9,445 nucleotides of DNA from positions 1 to 9,445 of the forward strand of contig CAYPOY010000202.1 in assembly GCA_964412395.1 (NCBI GenBank), written 5' to 3'. The DNA is from CAYPOY01 sp964412395 (lineage in GTDB: Bacteria > Chloroflexota > Anaerolineae > B4-G1). Within the stretch, counting starts at the first letter, position 1. Every line of letters starts with the position of its first letter. A program made the translations under genes and the position numbers. The notes beneath the pieces were generated by a model. The model was not told the origin of the DNA. It was given only the letters and a program-made list of their open reading frames with translations, and did no database searches. Of the stretch, positions 6,171-9,445 are shown piece by piece.

Positions 6171-7631
6171 TCAGCGGATGATCACGTTGTCGCCGAGTTC
6201 GTTCTGGAGATAGTCAACCGCGACTTCCAGCGCATCCTCCGCGGAGAAGCCAGACTCTGCCGCCAGGATGCCTTCGTAGTAGCCATTCGACCAGGCGCTC
6301 CAGTAGGGGCTGTTGGGCAGGAAGGTGGTCACGTCCAGCAGCGGGAGGACCTGGCTCAGGAACTTGGAGCTGGTGTAGGGGCCATACTCCGCCTGGGATT
6401 TCAGAATCCCCAGGTGGCCACTGGCGATGGCATAGTCGGTGTTGAGTTCCTTGACCGACGCCTTGGAGATCAGCAGCAGCGCCAGGTCGGGATGTTCGGA
6501 CGCCGAACTGATCATGTAGATCAGCGGGTGGGTCAGCGTGGTGGGGTTGCCCGTGCCGTTCGCCATGCCCGGAATGGCGGCGAAGCCAAAGTGCTCCCAC
6601 AGGTAGTCCTCTCCGCCCCGGTCTACGACATAGTTGCTGAACCACTCGGCCCAGTTCCACGAACCGCCGAACATGAAGAGGACATCGCCGTCCGTGATGC
6701 CGGTATGCCAGCTGGTCCAGTCGCCATCAAGGCGAGTGTCCGAAAGGATGCCGCGATCCACGGCCGCGTACAGCTTTTCGTAAACCTTGAGAGCGGCCGC
6801 TTTGTCAAAGATCAGCGCGTCGCCATCGCTGGTGATCTCGCCACCGGCAGCATAGTAGTAGTACAAAAAGTCGCCACCGTTCTTGGGGCGATGCCACCAG
6901 CCGTTGCCCTCAGCGACGACGCCGGCATTAACGGCCTCTTCGGCGGTATCGAACATATCCTCCCAGGTAAACTCGCCGCTCATGATGCGATCCGGCAGGC
7001 TCTCGATATCCGCGTCACTCCAGCCCAACTCGGCCAGCAGCGTCTTGTTGTAGTAGAGCGGGCGGGCCTCGGCGTCCTGCGGGACACCCCAGCGACTGCC
7101 ATTCCACTCGGTGGAGGCCCAGAGGGCGTCAATCACGTCGTCGAACTCGGGATAGTCGCCCAGCATGCCGGTGACGTCAACCAGGTAGCCGGCCGGGCCC
7201 CAGTCGCCGATGTGCTCGTGGCCGGAGCAGACGATGTCGGGCGCCGCGCCGGCGTCGGAGGCCAGCTCGAACTCGGTCTTGTAGTCGCCCCAGTCCGCGT
7301 TGTCCTGGATGATCTCCAGTTCGATGCGACGGTCGTCGCCCATCTCGGCCAGGGCGGCGTTGGCGGCGCCCACGGCGCTCACCAGGTTGTTGCAGCGCCC
7401 TTCCTCGTGGGGCGGGGCGGCCTTGCAGCGGGCGACGATGTGTACCAGTTCGCCGCCGACCGGGACCTCAACCTCAACCTCTTTGATCACCTCGACCGTC
7501 TTTTCGACGACCACCTCGACGGTCTCTTTGACGGGTACTTCAACGGTCACGGTTTGGGGCTGGCAACCGACCAGCATCATACCAAACACGGTCAGAGCCG
7601 CCACGATGGTCCACAATCTATGCTTTTTCAT
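6171..7631 (-). CDS. Lipoprotein sugar-binding protein of the ABC importer (SBP family 1)
   Basis: The 486-residue extracellular solute-binding protein delivers substrate to the two permeases. It has a signal peptide with basic MKKHR, a hydrophobic core (8-20) and the lipobox LVGC with Cys23 as the lipidated residue. A stalk at about 27-58 (TVTVEVPVKETVEVVVEK and similar), rich in V, E and K and probably extended or coiled, lifts the domain off the membrane; such stalks are common in Chloroflexota. The binding domain follows, with family-typical APDIVCSGHEH (130-140), GVPQDAEARPLYYNK (182-196) and GDVLFMFGGSWNW further on. The start is set by AGGAG 8 nt upstream of the ATG. It is the first gene after the promoter at 7784-7812. 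The substrate, inositol or a related sugar, is inferred only from the linked iolG and kinase. Confidence 0.95.
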   Translation of the reverse strand: MKKHRLWTIVAALTVFGMMLVGCQPQTVTVEVPVKETVEVVVEKTVEVIKEVEVEVPVGGELVHIVARCKAAPPHEEGRCNNLVSAVGAANAALAEMGDDRRIELEIIQDNADWGDYKTEFELASDAGAAPDIVCSGHEHIGDWGPAGYLVDVTGMLGDYPEFDDVIDALWASTEWNGSRWGVPQDAEARPLYYNKTLLAELGWSDADIESLPDRIMSGEFTWEDMFDTAEEAVNAGVVAEGNGWWHRPKNGGDFLYYYYAAGGEITSDGDALIFDKAAALKVYEKLYAAVDRGILSDTRLDGDWTSWHTGITDGDVLFMFGGSWNWAEWFSNYVVDRGGEDYLWEHFGFAAIPGMANGTGNPTTLTHPLIYMISSASEHPDLALLLISKASVKELNTDYAIASGHLGILKSQAEYGPYTSSKFLSQVLPLLDVTTFLPNSPYWSAWSNGYYEGILAAESGFSAEDALEVAVDYLQNELGDNVIIR

Positions 7632-7734
7632 CTTTCTCTCTCCTTTTCATTCTTGAAGTGGTTATCCGATTCGCGGTGCCTCGCTTGCTCTCGAGGCCAG
7701 AGTGAATTGATTTTGTTTGATCGTCCCGTGTCAT
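7618..7734 (-). CDS. Possible 38-codon leader ORF overlapping the binding-protein start
   Basis: An ATG at 7734-7732 is immediately preceded by TAAGGAGGTGAT (minus strand of 7733-7744), a 12-base perfect complement of the usual 16S rRNA 3' end. It opens a 38-codon frame rich in K, R, D and E that stops with TAG at 7618-7620, 14 nt inside the binding-protein gene in another frame. GGAGG is only 2 nt from the ATG, which is too close for good initiation, so the site may act as a ribosome standby or docking site rather than produce a peptide. The leader also contains a 6-bp hairpin, GCCTCG/CGAGGC (7678-7697). No homologue recognised. Confidence 0.3.
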   Translation of the reverse strand: MTRDDQTKSIHSGLESKRGTANRITTSRMKRREKDEKA

Positions 7735-7770
7735 CACCTCCTTATCTACCTGGCCCGAGTTCCCACCATC

Positions 7771-7782
7771 TGCACACGTGTG
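7771..7782. promoter_or_regulatory. Operator upstream of the transporter operon
   Basis: TGCACACGTGTG is identical over 12 bases to the operator upstream of iolG. The perfect palindrome here is CACACGTGTG (7773-7782), with the central CG typical of LacI-family sites. It abuts the -10 box and covers the predicted transcription start, so a bound repressor would block initiation. Confidence 0.75.
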
Positions 7783-7783
7783 T

Positions 7784-7812
7784 GTTATACCACACTCAGC
7801 GCCCACTGTCAA
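7784..7812 (-). promoter_or_regulatory. Sigma-70 promoter of the transporter operon
   Basis: On the minus strand: TTGACA (7812-7807), a 17-bp spacer, then TATAAC (7789-7784). Transcription should start near 7777, giving a leader of about 145 nt before the binding-protein ATG. Confidence 0.85.
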
Positions 7813-7835
7813 TGTGACCGTCTACTGGATCTTTG

Positions 7836-7922
7836 GTAGGGGCAGGTCTTGTACCTGCCCAAGAGGCTTGTACCTGCCCAAGAGGGCGACCACAAGGGTT
7901 CGCCCCTACATATTGAGATGAT
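7836..7922 (-). repeat. MITE-like palindromic-end repeat, copy 2, with internal duplication
   Basis: GTAGGGGC (7836-7843) and GCCCCTAC (7902-7909) bound the core, and the flank TATTGAGATGAT (7911-7922) matches copy 1 in inverted orientation. Internally the 19-bp word CTTGTACCTGCCCAAGAGG is present twice in tandem (7848-7866, 7867-7885), whereas copy 1 has it once. The element occupies the gap between the iolG stop and the operon promoter. Its hairpins could also help end iolG transcription. Confidence 0.82.
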
Positions 7923-7931
7923 ACGGAACGA

Positions 7932-8954
7932 TCACACTGACGCGATCTCAGTGAGCCTGACCGGGCGATTCTCTTCGTAGGACTTGCGGGCCGCATAGCC
8001 CATGACGACCGGGACGCGCCCGTCAACCCCGGTCACCGGCGGTGTGCGGTCCTGCTGTATACATTCGATGAACGTTTCCATCTCAGCGATGTAGGAATTA
8101 ACGTAGCGTTCCATGAAAAAGTTAAGTGGCAAGTCCCGGTGGACACTCTGGGCGTCGCTGACGATGGCGGTGTTAGGATAGTCATTGTCGGCACTGATGG
8201 CCCCACCGCTGCCAAAGACCTCGACGCGCTGGTCGTAACCATACACCGCCTGGCGGCTGTTGTCAATTGTGCCGATGACGCCGTTCTGGAAGCGGAGGGT
8301 GATGACAGCTGTGTCTATGTCGCCAGCCTGGCCGATCTCCGGGTCCACCATCACGCCGCCGACAGCGTAAATCTCCTCCACCTCGCTGCCAATGAGGTAA
8401 CGGGCCATGTCGAAATCGTGGATGGTCATATCCAGAAAGATGCCGCCAGAGACCTTGACGTATTCGATGGGCGGGGGCTGGGGGTCGCGGCTGGTGATGC
8501 GCAGGATGTGGGGCTGGCCGATCTTACCGGCCGCCACGAGCTCTCGGACGCGGCGGAAGTTGGGGTCGAAGCGCCGGTTGAAGCCGACCTGCAGCTTGAC
8601 GCCGGCTTGCTCTACGGCCGCCAGCGCCCGGTCAATGCGGGCCAGGTCAAAGTCAATCGGCTTCTCGCAGAAGATATGTTTGCCGGCGGCAGCCGCCTCC
8701 TCGATCATCCGGGCGTGGGTACCGGTGCTGGAACAGATGACGACCGCCTCGATGTCGGCGGCGTCCATGATCGCCCGGTGATCCTGGATGGCCCTGGGGA
8801 TGCCAAAGTCGGCGGCACATTTCTGGGCTGCCTCCAGGACAATGTCGGATACGGCCTGGACGTCGGCATCGGGGATGCGGAAAGCCAGGTGCTGAGCGTG
8901 GAGCCGTCCGATTCGCCCCGCGCCGATAAGCCCAACGTTAATCTTACGAGTCAT
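7932..8954 (-). CDS. iolG: Inositol 2-dehydrogenase (Gfo/Idh/MocA family)
   Basis: The 340-residue cytosolic NAD-dependent enzyme oxidises myo-inositol to 2-keto-myo-inositol (scyllo-inosose), the first step of inositol catabolism. The N-terminal Rossmann domain has GAGRIG (11-16). The family catalytic triad is visible as Lys98 in CEKPID, Asp175 and His179 in GGIFLDMTIHDFDMARYL (170-187). The later blocks DIDTAVITL (212-220) and GTIDNSRQAVYGYDQRVEVF (228-247) are, from memory, strongly characteristic of IolG rather than of other family members. Length matches the usual 335-345. The ATG at 8954 has AGGAG 7 nt upstream. The frame stays open far upstream, but the extension crosses the promoter and repeats and has no supported start. 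It is a separate transcription unit with the same operator as the transporter operon. A related cyclitol substrate such as scyllo-inositol is possible. Confidence 0.9.
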   Translation of the reverse strand: MTRKINVGLIGAGRIGRLHAQHLAFRIPDADVQAVSDIVLEAAQKCAADFGIPRAIQDHRAIMDAADIEAVVICSSTGTHARMIEEAAAAGKHIFCEKPIDFDLARIDRALAAVEQAGVKLQVGFNRRFDPNFRRVRELVAAGKIGQPHILRITSRDPQPPPIEYVKVSGGIFLDMTIHDFDMARYLIGSEVEEIYAVGGVMVDPEIGQAGDIDTAVITLRFQNGVIGTIDNSRQAVYGYDQRVEVFGSGGAISADNDYPNTAIVSDAQSVHRDLPLNFFMERYVNSYIAEMETFIECIQQDRTPPVTGVDGRVPVVMGYAARKSYEENRPVRLTEIASV

Positions 8955-8971
8955 AACTCCTCTCCTGTACT

Positions 8972-9079
8972 CTGATGGGCGAAGGTCTCCCGACCCTGAT
9001 GGGCGAAGGTCTCCCAACTCTGATGGGCGAAGGTCTCCCAACTCTGATGGGCGAAGGTCTCCCGACCCTGATGGGCGAA
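8972..9079. repeat. 24-bp tandem repeats in the iolG leader
   Basis: Four full units and one half unit start at 8972, 8996, 9020, 9044 and 9068, each beginning CTGATGGGCGAAGGTCTCCC. They differ mainly at CGACC versus AACTC. On the minus strand the units are stop-free in the iolG frame, reading SELGDLRP-type octapeptides, but they lie in the untranslated leader between promoter and ribosome-binding site. Confidence 0.93.
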
Positions 9080-9094
9080 CGTCAGAGACCTTCG
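9052..9094. promoter_or_regulatory. Stem-loop at the promoter-proximal end of the 24-bp array
   Basis: CGAAGGTCTC (9052-9061), from the last full repeat, pairs with GAGACCTTCG (9085-9094), an inverted copy of the same words, giving a 10-bp stem with a 23-nt loop. The other repeats could compete for the same partner, allowing alternative leader folds. Confidence 0.5.
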
Positions 9095-9124
9095 GCGAAC
9101 GTCCGTTCTCAATGGCGTGGATGC

Positions 9125-9140
9125 TTGCACACGTGTGCAA
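9125..9140. promoter_or_regulatory. 16-bp palindromic operator upstream of iolG
   Basis: TTGCACACGTGTGCAA is a perfect palindrome with central CG, directly downstream of the -10 box and overlapping the predicted start of transcription. This is the expected placement for a LacI-type repressor. The same core occurs at 7773-7782. No regulator gene is visible in the window. Confidence 0.82.
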
Positions 9141-9144
9141 AAAA

Positions 9145-9173
9145 ATTATATCATATTTGGCCCGTCTTGTCAA
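9145..9173 (-). promoter_or_regulatory. Sigma-70 promoter of iolG
   Basis: On the minus strand: TTGACA (9173-9168), a 17-bp spacer, TATAAT (9150-9145), a full consensus match. Transcription should start near 9138, leaving a leader of about 183 nt before the iolG ATG. Confidence 0.88.
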
Positions 9174-9197
9174 TCGAGCGCAGCATCGCCGTGAAAC

Positions 9198-9292
9198 GGG
9201 GTGGGTGGGGGGGGGGTANNNNNNNNNNCCCCCCCCCCCCCGCGCCCCCCCCCCCCCCCCCGCCGCGCCCCGCCCCCCCCCCACGACGCGCC
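9198..9292. other. Homopolymer tract with 10-N assembly gap
   Basis: A G-rich run (9198-9216) is followed by ten Ns (9219-9228) and then about 64 bases that are almost all C. This is probably a scaffolding or sequencing artefact. Order and linkage of the sequence to its right are uncertain. Confidence 0.9.
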
Positions 9293-9307
9293 AGGCTTCC
9301 GAATGCC

Positions 9308-9389
9308 TGTGTTGCAGATTGCCGCCAGTGATTCTCCGTCGTTGCCGTACATGCAACACATCCCTGGTAGGATGGGGGCAAATCCATCC
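9308..9389. repeat. Inverted repeat and small hairpin right of the gap
   Basis: TGTGTTGCA (9308-9316) and TGCAACACA (9352-9360) form 9-bp inverted arms 35 nt apart. GGATGG/CCATCC (9370-9375, 9384-9389) can form a small hairpin just before the ribosome-binding site of the partial gene. An operator, a mobile-element end or chance are all possible. Confidence 0.35.
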
Positions 9390-9405
9390 GAAAGGGAGGT
9401 GTGGC

Positions 9406-9445
9406 ATGGGACGCAGGCCCGATCAAGGACGTCTGAAGCGATACG
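9406..9445 (+). CDS. Start of an unrecognised plus-strand gene (cut by right edge)
   Basis: An ATG at 9406 is preceded by GGGAGGT with a 6-nt spacer, a good ribosome-binding site. Thirteen codons are visible: MGRRPDQGRLKRY. This basic start is too short to assign. It lies beyond the assembly gap, so it need not be linked to the inositol locus. Confidence 0.4.
   Translation, partial: MGRRPDQGRLKRY

Noticed and set aside
6414..7817. 467-codon plus-strand open frame
   Set aside because: A complementary-strand shadow of the binding-protein gene, caused by high GC at third positions. No ribosome-binding site or family motifs.
7836..7909. Intrinsic terminator for iolG
   Set aside because: It can form hairpins but no U-tract follows on the minus strand. 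It is better explained as a dispersed repeat, although it may affect transcript ends.
8955..9407. N-terminal extension of iolG by about 150 codons
   Set aside because: It would cross the promoter, operator, assembly gap and poly-C tract. The ATG at 8954 has a well-placed ribosome-binding site and fits the family length.

Overview
The window looks like an accessory sugar-utilisation locus from a GC-rich bacterium, most likely a Chloroflexota lineage (Anaerolineae-like). The clues are a lipoprotein with a long Val/Glu/Lys stalk, a lone UroD-superfamily protein in a sugar operon, and intergenic spaces packed with short repeats. This taxonomic guess is inference. A 10-N assembly gap inside poly-G/poly-C (9219-9228) separates the last 217 bases, which may not belong to the same locus.

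Layout, right to left, since almost everything is on the minus strand. (1) A consensus-like sigma-70 promoter with a 16-bp palindromic operator (9125-9173) drives iolG, inositol 2-dehydrogenase (7932-8954), through a leader carrying five 24-bp repeats. (2) A second promoter of the same design (TTGACA, 17 bp, TATAAC) with the same operator core (7771-7812) drives a six-gene operon: lipoprotein sugar-binding protein (6171-7631), two CUT1-type permeases (5096-6073 and 4185-5084), a MalK/UgpC-type ATPase (3040-4116), a UroD/MtaA-superfamily protein (1859-2998) and a PfkB kinase resembling the Thermotoga/Thermococcus inositol kinases (671-1663). (3) At the left edge is the start of a glycosyltransferase on the minus strand (1-397). 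It begins at GTG, is open to the window edge, and has visibly different codon use.

Together the genes read as an inositol (or related cyclitol) uptake and catabolism regulon. The ABC transporter imports the substrate, IolG oxidises it, and the PfkB kinase phosphorylates it or a product. The UroD-like protein has no assigned role. Both promoters share the operator CACACGTGTG, so one repressor, probably LacI-type and encoded elsewhere, should control both units.

The least ordinary aspect is the repeats. Intergenic arrays are heptanucleotides carrying stop codons on the coding strand, and in two cases the terminal heptamer itself is the stop codon of the upstream gene. Repeats inside genes have periods of 36 and 45 bp, without stops, and add 36 residues to the kinase and 30 to the UroD-like protein. 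A third class, a roughly 75-bp element with GTAGGGGC/GCCCCTAC ends, occurs as an inverted pair bracketing the operon.
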